This document shows, in pieces, positions 25,024 to 35,569 of a stretch of 64,000 nucleotides of DNA; position 1 is the first letter of the stretch, and each line of letters begins with the position of its first letter. Both the position numbers and the translations under genes were made by a program. The stretch covers positions 27,103,948 through 27,167,947 of the forward strand of contig NC_063154.1 in the NCBI RefSeq assembly GCF_020921035.1. The letters run 5' to 3'. Source of the DNA: Rhodamnia argentea. Taxonomy: Eukaryota > Streptophyta > Magnoliopsida > Myrtales > Myrtaceae. The notes under the pieces are model-generated. The model ran no database searches. It was not told where the DNA came from and was given only the letters and a program-made list of their open reading frames with translations.

Positions 25024-26269
25024 TATAAGGACTTCCTTTTTATCTCGGGCAATAAGAAATAGAACAATCCGAAAGCCAATAAGGATATACAAAAAAATGA
25101 GGAAGCTCTTGCCGATGATTGTAGCTTTGATATCGAGAGGAAGCTCATCGACTTGACCACTTTCATAAGCCGGTTCATCGTGATGTTGATGCTCGCCCCC
25201 TGAGCCCTTAGCTTTAATAGAAATATCTCTAAGCTATAGACCCATGTGACCAAGACAATCCCAATCAAGAAGAATGCTGGGCATTTGTACGTGGCCACGG
25301 TGCTCAAGAGGAGAGCCCACAAGAATTTCCATTGCATTCTCCATCATTATCAAGCAAAATCCTAATTTAGTTAGGGCCATGATGATCCATCTTGAGCTCA
25401 CTAGGATCAATTTCCTCCTACCAACTTTGTTGAGGGAAATTGTGGTTATTATTATGAATGTGGTATTTGTCGGTCCAACCCAACTATGGCAACCAAGAGC
25501 CTTTTCTTGCTAGTTCCTCCGACTTTCTTGAAAATTTGTGGATTGTAGAGGATGATTGCTTTGATCCCTGTTGCATGCTCGAAAATTGAATCTCGATCGC
25601 AGCCAACAAGATCCATTGGACCAAGGGTGAGGGGCTTAGCAACAACACTTTCCACACATCTTCGCCGCGAGTCCTCCTCGAAAACTCAAAATATCCTTCT
25701 TGCAATTCTCGCCAATCCCAGCTGCCATTGTTATGTCTTGAAATCGGGTTTCCACTTCTTGCTCTGAATAACAAATTAGGAGCAAGACCTTTTTGGCCTC
25801 GGGCAACTAGCCTTGCATTACCAACTACCTTGGCGATTCGGGTATCTTAAGGATCCCGAATGCCGGAGCGAGGGACGGAATCACCGCAACGCCTGGCATA
25901 ATCCTCTACCCAAGCTTTAGGGTCAATTTCACATAGAAGTAATTCGATATAGAGCCAAGCAAGATCCCTAGGCTTATGCATAGCCCCGACAAAGAGGCTA
26001 AGAATTCTCAATGTGTGGCAGAAGAGATTTCTGCAGAGTACGCCGGCGTGATCATTAGGGCGAACCCAACCCCGATGTGAGTGATTCACCGCCCCATCAT
26101 CAAAATTGCTTAGGAAGGTCCATAGCCCGGTCAATAGGATTGAATTGAGTAGGAAGATGGTGAAGGTGAGAATGATTGTGTAACTACCGCCCATGTAGTC
26201 TAACATTCTTGTGGTGATGAGAGAGCTCATGAGGGCAAAAATGTTGAGGATTTCAGCGGGGATTTCGAC
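25024..26269 (-). pseudogene. Polyol transporter pseudogene, nearly full length (minus, copy 3)
   Basis: The best preserved minus-strand relic. Residues in the 25,023-25,337 frame follow the C-terminal third of plant polyol transporters: TWVYSLEIFLLKLRAQG, an N-R-M segment, and a last helix ending LLPEI. The N-terminal frame (25,847-26,230) has SSLITTRMLDYMGGSYTII. At least four frames must be combined to follow the protein, so it is a pseudogene. Confidence 0.88.
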
Positions 26270-26277
26270 TTGGTGTT

Positions 26278-27130
26278 TTGAGCAAGGCCATGATCTTCAT
26301 AAAAGAGAACTTCAAAATAAAAGAGAACATCGAAATCCACGCTGGAATCCTCAACATTTGTGCCCTCGTGGGCTCCCTCATTGCCGGAAGACTGTCAAAC
26401 CACATTGGCCGTAGTTACACCATTATTCTTACTTCCGCCATCTATCTTCTTACTTGGTTCGGTCCTAATGGGCTATGGGCCGTCCTATGTGATTTTTAAG
26501 CCTAAGGATCTTGCTCGTCTACGTATCGAATTACTTCTTCGCGAAATTGACCGTAAAGTTAAGGTGGAGAATGATGCTAGGTGCCACAACGATCTCTTCC
26601 CTTGGTTTGGCATTCGGGGTCCTTAAGATGCCCGAATCACCGAGATGGTTGGTATTATAAGGCCGGCTAGCCGAGGCGAAAAAGATCTTGCTACTAATTT
26701 GTAATTCAAAGCACGACGTGAAAACCCGATTCCAAGACAAACAGATAATAGGTGGGATTAACAAGAATGGCAAGGAGGATGTTGTCAAGCTTCCATGGAA
26801 GACTCGTGGAGGAGGTGTGTGGAAAGAGCTCTTGCTAAGGCCCTCGCCCTTAGTGCGGTGGATCTTGTTGGCCACGATCGAGATTCAATTCATAAAGCAC
26901 GCGACAGGGAACCAAAGTAGTCATCCTCTATAGCCCACGGATTTCCAAGAAAGTCGAAATGACTAGCAAAAGAATGCTCTTGCTTGCCAAAGTGGGGATT
27001 GGCGTCACAAAGATCACATTGATAATAATAGCCACAACTTTGGTGACCAAAGTTGACTGGAGGAGATTGCTGCTAGTGACCTTAGGACAGATCATCATTG
27101 CCTTAACCTAATTAAGGTTCTGGTTGAATG
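26278..27130 (+). pseudogene. Polyol transporter pseudogene (plus, copy 3)
   Basis: Starts KAMIFIKENFKI, closest of the three to intact family members, then GILNICALVGSLIAGRLS and IGRSYTI. The PESPRWLV segment follows after a frameshift, with a stop (TAA) replacing a residue just after RWLV. The deletion of about 50 residues after helix 3 is shared with the other plus copies. The 3' end is followed by an insertion of a few tens of bases near 27,150-27,205 not present in copies 1 and 2. Confidence 0.87.
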
Positions 27131-29025
27131 TCCTGGTTGGTTCAGAGTGCGTATGACAACAATTTTGGAGCAGAATTTCTGCTCTAAAAATACTTCTAGA
27201 GCAGAAATCTGTTTAGTTACTCAATTTTTCTATTTCTTGAGATTTTTCGCTTGCTTCAAAAGTAATTTTGAAGTCACTTGAAGAAGTAAAAAAAGAAATT
27301 ACTTTCTCCAGAAGTAGAAGTAGAAAAATCAACTTCTAGTTAGAAGTTGATTTCTAGAACATAAGTATTGCCATGAGTGCCCTAAGCTTTCACATAGCAA
27401 TAAGAAAAATTCTGCTTTCCCATCAAAATTCAAAACAGTAACAATACTAAATAATTACGAAATAATCATGTATAATACTACGTGTCAATACTCGTATATT
27501 GCGAAGTTTCCATTGTTTTGGGACAAGATAAAGTCAAAATGCGTCCATGGCATAATTTAAATTAAATAAAAAGTAAAAAGTAAAAATCTAGGCAAACACG
27601 ACCTTAAACATCAAAGTTTACAGCGGGCACATAAAATAGCAAATTCTAGCAAGTTTCATAAATGTAAATTTCCTAACGTTAGCAAAAGTCCACTTACTTT
27701 TATGAACTTTAAGTGCATTCCCTTTAGGTTAAACATTGGCGAATTTCAACATCTATTTACTTCTTTGCCGCGGTAGCGACGGCGACAAATAATTAGCAAC
27801 ACGCATATATGGGGTAGCTACACTATCAAGACCGAGCTATATGAGGCAGATCCCACCCTTTTTTTTTTTGTCCCAGCAACTTTTTTGTTAGAAAAAAACA
27901 ATAGAGATAATAAATCTGAGAATTTGGTTAACTGTAGGACGGATATTTCACGACGTTCTTTCAGTATCGAAGCTCTATTTTTTGTGAAGCACTAAATTTA
28001 TTCATGATCTAATTTCCCATGCGAGCATCATTTTTGTTCCAAATTTTTAGACATTGCCAAAAAAATTATTTAACATTGTTATTGATTACGAGGCCATTTT
28101 CTCGTTTGTGGTGTTGGATATGTGTGTGAGAGACTATGAATGCAAATAAAATGTCAACTCCGAATGCATCATAGAAATTCAATCTGAATATGTCCAAATG
28201 TGGCAACGACATAGCAAATTCAGATTCAATATGACAAGAAAAAAACATGACACTAAAATGGCATGGCAAGAATACACACATAATGGGAGAATGACAATGA
28301 CAAATTCGAAATTCAATGAGAAGATAACGGACACGGCAAATACCAAATTCAAATATAATAGGTATGGCAATGAAATAACAAGTTTCAAATTTAGGCGTAA
28401 CGAGTAAATGGCGTGCAGCATTAGAATTCAAAACATGAGAAAATGGCATCACATGCCAACATCAGAATTCACCTGAATGGGTCGCATCACATCCGTCGTC
28501 GGAGTTGTAAGTATCCGAGCTTCCACAAGGTCATGGCAATTATGTGCTCATAGTTCTACATCACATAACAGGAAAAGAGACGAAAAATCCTATGTTGGCC
28601 CCAATTGTTAGACAAAGTAAATACGACAAGGATTGGCACCAACAAACACAAGCAGAAAGGTGTTCCAGGACATGACACCCTATCTTCCAAGCTAAAAAAT
28701 TTCTCTGAAAATGCTTTTGTCTTCCGTATGATGTTGTACTAATATCAAATCATACATAGAAAGCAGTGAATTATCTACTAGCATTGCATAACTATAGGAA
28801 CATCAAGTGTGCTTTTGAAACTCACCAACGATCCTTTCCAGATAGAGCGAAAATATTTACCGGTAAAGCAGACTCATGATCGAACCTGGAGCTTCACTTT
28901 CTTCTGGAACTGAACGTTCACGGAATGAGGCTGCGTGGCATCAGATCTGAGTCCCCCCAAGAAAACCACCATTAAAACAAACCTAACGATCAATTCTCGA
29001 AATTCTTCCTGAAACAGAGAACTTT
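27131..29025. other. Spacer of unit (copy 3)
   Basis: Counterpart of 1,411-3,263, non-coding. It retains the block near 28,386-28,450 that is deleted in copy 2, and its bases there resemble copy 1 more than copy 2. Confidence 0.5.
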
Positions 29026-29044
29026 GAGAGAGAGAGAGAGAGAG
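29026..29044. repeat. (GA)n microsatellite, copy 3
   Basis: The shortest of the three GA tracts of the tandem array, 19 bases. Confidence 0.95.
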
Positions 29045-30363
29045 TACTGCCAGTTAGTGTACAGGTTGTCGCCATGACGCAAAGGGAGGGAAGCGAGGCA
29101 TCGGCGGTCGGAGGGAGCATGCAAGAGAGAAGAGCTAGAATTGTTCTTAAACGCACAAGTGAAGGAATTGGCTCTGGCATGGGATTTTTAGATCAGAATG
29201 TAAGCTCTCAACATCACTGACTCTACTATGATTTGATGTCAAGCGAGCAGTAAGGAGCACACGGTCGTAGAGAGAGAACCTCTGGACTTACTCAGCTTGA
29301 TTTTTGCTGATCGAACAGAGTCAGTTAAGGTAAGATAAGCTTTGATTTGAATGAGTAAGGACCGTTGGAGGAGCCTCGCAAAACGCCATTTTTTGCGGAA
29401 CTGAATCCGACTTATTTGCATGAGTCTGGCTGAAGTTGAGGAGGGGCTGTTGACTTGTTCATCATATATTCCTCTTTTGATTTATCTACTTTCTCTTTAT
29501 TTGTCGCTTTTTCGTTTCATGGCCATGTCTCCATCACAAAACAGATGAACAGATCACAATAAAATTCAAGTGACTCCAACCGATGATCACAACATGCTCA
29601 TATCTCACATACATGTATTACCTGGCCAGTATCAACTACAATGCTTCACTGATATGCATCCAACCTATTCATTGGAGTCATTCCTTTCCCGGGGACGCTG
29701 CTTATCGTGTGACAAAAGTTTGTATACATGCCAGTCCTTGCTTCAAATTGTAGTCCTCAAAAAGGAGTTTTATAGATGAACACATAAAACATAGTAAAAA
29801 ATAAAAGATCGAGTTATCCTTTACATAGATTAAACAGCTGCTAGAGATACGATCGATAGAGACAACCAATGGAAAACGGAACAAAAAATATACATGCTAT
29901 CACTTAAGTGCCATAACTTGGAAGAACATACATGATATCATCCTAGTTGAAAAATGTATGTGCCACACCGTTTGCCGGAAGCGGTGGCGTCCGATCTCCA
30001 TTCCTGATAGGGAGTCTAACTCGCCAGAGGCTGGCGGTTCGTGGGTGGCTCTTTGCTTTTCAAAATATGTGTAGGTAGGCATCCAAATCATCATTGAATG
30101 GCGGCAGGCTCCCTGGGTCAGAGATGCGACGGGGAGTGTGGCTGCGTCCGGCATCTATTGGCGACAACATTTCAGGGTTTCACTCATTTGAGGGAGACTA
30201 GTCTGATGGTTGTGTCATTTTTCTGAAATGAGCACCGGCAGTATGCTGAACAACAACTAAAGACTTCGGTCTTGGTGGAGAACCAGGAACGACGTCGCCA
30301 GCACCGCTGGCATCGTGGCAGCCATCGCGTAGAAGACTCGATGGGCATTCTTGAAGCAACAAT

Positions 30364-30376
30364 GGCTCTGATACCA
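30364..30376 (-). mobile_element. LTR-retrotransposon primer-binding site, copy 3
   Basis: Minus strand reads TGGTATCAGAGCC. The array breaks off about 400 bases to the right, inside what would be the LTR. Confidence 0.55.
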
Positions 30377-30772
30377 AATTGAATATTCTGATGACAGAAA
30401 AATGTTATATTCTGCACATATCAAGCTAAGAGTGCACGAGTCTATTTATTCAAGGTCTTGGGTGTGGCTAGCCAACAGGGCTTTGTTTTATGACGTTGAA
30501 CTGGAAGTCTAACAAATCTTTACCTTGTTCTTGCATTAGTCAATCGAGTATTGCATGCGAAATGACGCCTGATGTGACTTGCGTTAAATAGTCATGCATC
30601 GCCCAAAATTGTCACAAAAGTGTATGGCTAAGGCTAACCAAAACCAAACGATAGACGTATGCATCTTATTCTAAATTTTTCGTTGTTAAAGTTTGCATAA
30701 ACAAAATGACGTTAACGATTAGCAGTGTTCTAATTGGCCTCATTCAAGCCGTTGGGAAATCAAAACGGCTTC

Positions 30773-30891
30773 ACGGATTAGCTATGAGTCATCAAATTTT
30801 TATTATATGAAAATGAGTCAAAATGTGTTAAATAAATCAATATGATCGAACCACATTCAACCCTACTCGACCCACCTATTTGATAACTCTA
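30773..30891 (-). mobile_element. Truncated hAT-type element terminus at the array edge
   Basis: The reverse complement begins TAGAGTTATCAAATAGGTGG and continues with words matching the left end of the complete element at 38,779 (TAGAGGCGTCAAACAGGTGG, then GGGTTGAAT and CATTTTGAC/GTTTTGACC). Similarity ends where the tandem array begins, so the element is cut by the array breakpoint. About 119 bases. Confidence 0.6.
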
Positions 30892-31220
30892 TTTCAGATT
30901 ATTGTTTCTTGAAAAATATTTTACAAATCGTTCGTTTTTCATAAAACAAACGCACCGTATCTATCACCTCATTTAAACAGAACTTCTTTTTTCCCCTTGA
31001 GCATGCACACCAGGTACATAGAACTAAATAGCCGCCGGTTCTAAAAGGCTATTTGGATGTCCTTAATTGGACACCACATTCAGACGGTGTAATAAGATAT
31101 GCACCTCCAACTTAACTATCTCAGAATTCCACTCATTGAACAAGGTTCTAGGTCCAAGATCCTTAAGCCACTGCAATTGACAATGGGCAAAAGGAGGATT
31201 ACACTACTCGATGAGGAAGA
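30892..31220. other. Intergenic, nothing recognised
   Basis: AT-rich sequence between the truncated hAT terminus and the first exon-like fragment. I see no feature. Confidence 0.4.
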
Positions 31221-31701
31221 GTGAATGGTGCATACCGGGCTCTTGTCACTGCTCTTCCGTTCTGTGAGGTAACCACTGTTCTTCAGCCGGGGAACTCGGA
31301 TCTCTTATCAGAAGATATCCTCAGCAAGAAGGTAGAATTACCCAGCCATCCCAAACTTCAGTTGTGTGAGGAACAAATCAGAACCCATTGCTTATCGGAG
31401 TAGACGGTAACGGACTGACCCGAAACGGACCCTTTGCGGACAAAGGAATTTTGGAGCGTAATTGATTCAGAGCGAGCTGAATTGCTCATTTACAACATTG
31501 GATGGCCCAAACAAGAACCTTGGACCAGCAACATCATCGATCGAGATGAGACAAATTATGCTGGAGCTGTAAATTTTTCCCTCAAAGGGATACAGTCATG
31601 GAGGCGGCCCTGGAAGGCGTTTCTACATATAACTTAAGTTACAAAGACTCAGGCCTCGAAGAAAAATGGTCGTACCATCTTCGCAGCCACTACAGTCAGG
31701 T
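31221..31701 (+). pseudogene. Unrecognised coding fragment, frame-broken
   Basis: The frame at 31,221-31,403 reads RALVTALPFCEVTTVLQPG, then LLSEDILSKKV and LCEEQIRTHCLSE before a stop. A second frame continues TKEFWSVIDSERAELL. A third ends STYNLSYKDSGLEEKW and reaches CAG/GTAATT, a good splice donor, near 31,701. The composition looks like a real protein rather than chance, but I cannot name the family. The frame changes indicate a pseudogene. Confidence 0.4.
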
Positions 31702-31789
31702 AATTTTTCGAACTTTACATACAAGTAAATTTAACAAATGAACTGCCGCAATCAAACTCACTGTTAGCTACTCACCGCATTTATGACCA

Positions 31790-31985
31790 GGAATTGCATC
31801 ATTGCTCCTACCCGGAAGAACATCAAACAGCAGGTTTGACATTCCGCTAGATGTCTTCTTTGAACCTAGTATGCTCAATCAACCAAAATACTAGCGCACC
31901 GGAGCTGCTGATGAAGCGGCATTCGTCATTTGGGATAAGGCACCGTGCAGATGACTCCACCACTATTTCAGAGAATCTAAAGCTG
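31790..31985 (+). pseudogene. PIF1/Helitron-type helicase fragment
   Basis: Translation from 31,790 gives GIASLLLPGRTSNSRFDIPL, the conserved stretch following Walker A in PIF1-like helicases of plant Helitrons. After a stop and a frame change come SAPELLMK and FVIWDKAP, corresponding to AELLM.. and the Walker B IIWDEAP block (the E is K here). Only this small part of the roughly 1,500-residue RepHel protein is present, so it is a dead remnant or a captured piece. Confidence 0.72.
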
Positions 31986-32306
31986 AGACAAGCCATTTGG
32001 AGTGAAAGCCATTCCTCCTCCTCAAAGGTGATTTCAGTCAAATTGTACTGGTGGCTTTTGAAAGTTAACCAGCTGGATATTGTTCAAGAATGCATAAATG
32101 AATCGTACTTAAGAGATAGGATGCGGATTATATGCTTCTATAACCAGAGGATACATGCAACTTTTAATTGATGGAAAAGAGAACAGCTCCAAACAAGAAT
32201 TCAATAGGTAACGCCTGCATTTTGGGGACGCAGCAGCACGGACAGTTAGAAAAGAAGGAGAAGACCATCGACAGAAAAAAAAAAAAAGACCCAGAGAAGT
32301 TTCACA

Positions 32307-32399
32307 TTATACAAAGAAGATTTTCTTGAGCAGGTAATAGAAAGCACATACCCCAACAATCAACATGATGAAGATTACCAAGGAGTTCACGTAATCTTT
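32307..32399 (-). pseudogene. Possible last exon with a C-terminal membrane anchor
   Basis: After a CAG acceptor-like site the minus strand encodes KDYVNSLVIFIMLIVGVCAF, then YYLLKKIFFV and TAA: one hydrophobic segment followed by a short basic tail, as in tail-anchored or single-pass proteins. Upstream exons could not be joined. The family is not recognised and chance cannot be excluded. Confidence 0.3.
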
Positions 32400-33583
32400 C
32401 TGGGATTCACTTCTCTACATGTTCAATCTGACGAGAGGGGAGAACACAAAAAACATAGAACTTCTGACAAGAATGGTCGTGCGTGACAAGATTTCTTTTA
32501 TGCCGCAGAGTTCCTAAACGCACTTAACATCCCAGGAAGATCCAGTCATTTACTTGAGGCTGAAAGAATGTATGCCTGTAACAGCAAAAGGCTCATCATT
32601 ACACACTTGGATCACTGAAGCAAATATACTCAGCAGAGGTAAGATTGGCACTGAGGTCCTGATTTCCAGGATAAGTCTTACTTCAAAAGCTTCACAATAG
32701 CCTTTCTGAAGTCAATGTCCAATAAGAGCATGCTATGCGAAGACTATTAACAAAAGACAAGGCCAATCTCTTAATTATGCTGGATTCTATTTGCCAAGAC
32801 CGGTTTTGTGTCATGGCCAATATATGTAGCTTTATCAAGAGTTAATGTGCTAAAACAACCGAGGATCCTAATCCATGAAGATGGCAACAGAGATGCCAGC
32901 AACACGAAAATACAGTCTCACTTCACTTTTGAAAGCAGTTCTTTTTGCGTCTTCATATTCTCAGAGAACTCCCTTTTTCATGATTAAGTCACCGGAATGG
33001 TACTTCCTGCTCCTCTCTATGTCCCAATTTCAATCAACTGAAGAAAGAGAACAAAAATGACTTAAAATGTGAAAAGAAACAATATTTACTACTTGATGTC
33101 TTGTTGCATTTTTTTTGCTTTTATGTTACTTTCGTTTCTCCAATAAAAAGAACATTTAAGCCAAATAACAAAATCTAATGCGCAGCTCAGGCAATACAAC
33201 TAGCTTCTCCATATAAATTAATGACCACATAACTCTTCAGGTTCCTAGCACAAATCATTAAGAGTCCATGATCCTGAGGACCAGAAGTGGTCACTGGACT
33301 GCCCCACTTATTCGATCTTAGTGTCCACACTCATATTGTCAAGATCAAGGTCACAACCATTCTCTAAAATTATTGGCTAAATCTTATTTCTTAACTTTAC
33401 AGTTCCCCAAGAAACTCTAGTAAATGGAAGCAATCTTCCTAGAAGCAAAAGTCCTGGCTGCGAAAGAATTGAATCGAGGGAAAAACTCTGCCAGGTTCTC
33501 TTAAATTACACAGGCTAACTTTTGTAATACAAACAGAGACTTATGCGTCAAATGAGCAGTACAGAAGATGTATATACCCAATG
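32400..33583. other. Intergenic, no gene recognised
   Basis: Mixed sequence with several short frames but none family-like. If the membrane-anchor exon at 32,307-32,399 belongs to a minus-strand gene, its introns would lie here. Confidence 0.3.
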
Positions 33584-34001
33584 CTAAGCTATGCTTCTGC
33601 TGCCTACAGAAGGCACAAGAATCCTACGCACAGGCCGGGACGGCTTCTTCACATAAGAAGAGTTCCACTCCCCACTGTCCTGGGAATAGTAATCCATCGA
33701 GTAATCTTCAATATTGTCACACTTCGAAGCTCCACTACTACCACATTCGCATCCTGAGTTGCCCTGCTGCAACCGTAGTAAGCTACGCAACCCGAATTCA
33801 TCTAACTACATGACAATTACTACTCCCGCATTCGCATCCTGAGTCGCCCTTGCTGTAATTCTTCATTTTCTTTGCCTGAACCAACTTGATTTTGTGAGGA
33901 GAATGACAGTCACATCTCCTTCCTTTTCTTGGGTGATCTATCTGCTTTTGACGTGCTTGGTCTCCGTTAAACTTCTTCACCCTTTTGTCCCCTCTCTTCA
34001 A
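33584..34001 (-). pseudogene. Unrecognised Cys-containing fragment with an internal duplication
   Basis: Minus-strand frames read KGRRCDCHSPHKIKLVQAKK and GDSGCECGSSNC, then after a stop GNSGCECGSSGASKCDNIED and YYSQDSGEWNSSYVKKPSR. The DNA for the GCECGSS motif is duplicated about 80 bases apart (cores near 33,745 and 33,825). The acidic YYSQDSGEW stretch looks coding. I do not recognise the family; stops suggest a relic, possibly of the same gene as the exon at 32,307. Confidence 0.3.
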
Positions 34002-34863
34002 CCTTTATTTCTAAAGATATATGAACTTCTTATTTAAAGTTCTGAACCATCGTGTATTTCGGTGAGGCAAATGTAGACCAAATTTAATTTGGGATTAGTA
34101 ATACTAGTGGGAAGGACAAGCTACTGTCAAGTCAAGCAGAATGTGCTAGACTAAATGATGCACTGCGGAGAAGTGATCTCCGTAAGTTTGATGACTCTGG
34201 TCATTTCCTTTTCTTTCCTTTTCTTGGTAAGTTTCTCTCTTTCCAGAAGCTAGAATTACACATAAACTACTATCTCCATTTCAATAAAATGGATAAGAAA
34301 AATCACCCAAGAAAGAACCGAACAAGTTTTAGTGTCATCACATTCCTTTCCAACTTGTTTTGCCATATTAAGTGAAAATGTCAAGAATAAGAACAATTTA
34401 GAAACCATCTGCTAGTCTTGATTGCCATTCTTCCGTGATGACTATCCAACTTCCGAACTTCCGCTGCCTCAAATCCAAGTATTGCGTTCTACTTGGATGA
34501 AATTTTGATGAATTACGTCACCATAGAATCATACTCACAAGGCTATATACCTAAGTAACCTTGCGCATCAGAAATACAGTTCAGCCTGATTGAAGCGCTC
34601 TCTGTTGTTCTTTGTAGGAGGATGATTTTGACCATGGTTACCATTTTAAGGGCGTTAGCTCCTACCGTCGTGGAAAGTCTCCACTATGTTTAAGATTGCC
34701 TACTACCAATCCTTGTTGAATATAAGAATTTATATGAATCAAACGGCTAAAATTTTTTGTCTGGACTTTCTTTTGGGGGTCAAAAAAGATAACAGTTCAA
34801 AAGATATCATGTTCTGTGTACTTAGTCCAGTACTTAGTTAGCTAGACACGATCACCCACGCCT

Positions 34864-35181
34864 ATGATGCGTGTTGTATGGTCAAAGAAAAAGAGTTTCA
34901 GTTTACTAGTTGGTTTCCATATGAAGATAGTCGTGCTCCAAGTTTGGATTAGTTTCACACTTCGGACTATTCTTACTCACAACTTGCATAACATTAGATG
35001 GTTTGATGAGATAACTGCACCATTTGTGCTGTCAGCTTTAGAGGATTGGAGAATTGCTAGAGGTCTGGATGGGATTCCATCGGAGAGGCTCGTTTTATAT
35101 GTTGGCTATCACAAGTTATTAGAGCTTGAAGTGGTTCCCATGACTGTCCGATTTCTAAACCAGAGTTATATGCTTTTGTGA
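34864..35181 (+). CDS. Hypothetical 105-codon open frame, doubtful
   Basis: An open frame without known motifs that ends immediately before the foldback starting at 35,183. Part of it (DEITAPFVLSALEDWRIARG) has protein-like composition. No splice structure or homologue recognised; it may be chance. Confidence 0.2.
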   Translation: MMRVVWSKKKSFSLLVGFHMKIVVLQVWISFTLRTILTHNLHNIRWFDEITAPFVLSALEDWRIARGLDGIPSERLVLYVGYHKLLELEVVPMTVRFLNQSYMLL

Positions 35182-35182
35182 G

Positions 35183-35498
35183 GGATAGCACATCCTATGC
35201 TCTTTGAGAAACGTAGAAAAGGACAAATGCTTCAGGCAGGATTTTATGACACTTTCCGAATGATGGGTGCGGTACATGTTTTAGGGACCAATTTATTCAT
35301 CAAAGTCCCATGTCTTGCTCTGTCCAGGAGACGTGCGTGAATCTCCATAGAGCAAGACTTGAGACTTTTGACAAAAGAAGTTTGCACAAATTAGTCCTGA
35401 AACAGGTACAGCACCCATCATCGGGAAAGTGTCATAGAACTACGCCTCAAGCGTTTGTCCTTTTCTATATTCCTGAAAGAGCGTAGTCTTTGCTATCC
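35183..35498. repeat. 316-nt imperfect foldback (hairpin candidate)
   Basis: Arms 35,183-35,321 and about 35,349-35,498 are imperfect reverse complements along their whole length, from GGATAGC/GCTATCC at the outer ends to TCTTGCTCT/AGAGCAAGAC at the loop. The 27-base loop itself can pair GGAGA with TCTCC. The best-paired part is near the middle: TATGACACTTTCC and ATGATGGGTGC in arm 1 against the same words in the reverse complement of arm 2. No target-site duplication is visible, so it is not an obvious MITE. A MIRNA-like or inverted-duplication hairpin precursor is possible. Confidence 0.75.
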
Positions 35499-35569
35499 AT
35501 CGTAAAAAGAATGTGCCTTTGGTTTAGGAATCAGATAACCATCAGAATTACTTCAGGTCCCAATAACAA

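Larger units (their letters stand above)
12884..25726. repeat. 12.85-kb tandem array, copy 2
   Basis: This is the one full unit seen from end to end, with the same content and order as copy 1. Distinguishing marks are a deletion of roughly 60 bp near 15,505 relative to copies 1 and 3, a much longer GA microsatellite (16,079-16,121), and small indels that shift the offset between copies from about 12,800 to 12,883. Confidence 0.95.
25727..30772. repeat. 12.85-kb tandem array, copy 3 (truncated)
   Basis: Similarity to copies 1 and 2 continues from the transporter pseudogenes through the primer-binding site and stops at about 30,772, inside sequence that corresponds to 4,998-5,005 and 17,836-17,845. 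Beyond that point comes a partial hAT-like terminus. No EDM2 fragment or LTR-like GC-rich part is present. In the transporter region this copy is the most diverged (about 15 differences per 222 bases against copy 2), yet around 29,260-29,440 it is almost identical to copy 1. Confidence 0.92.
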
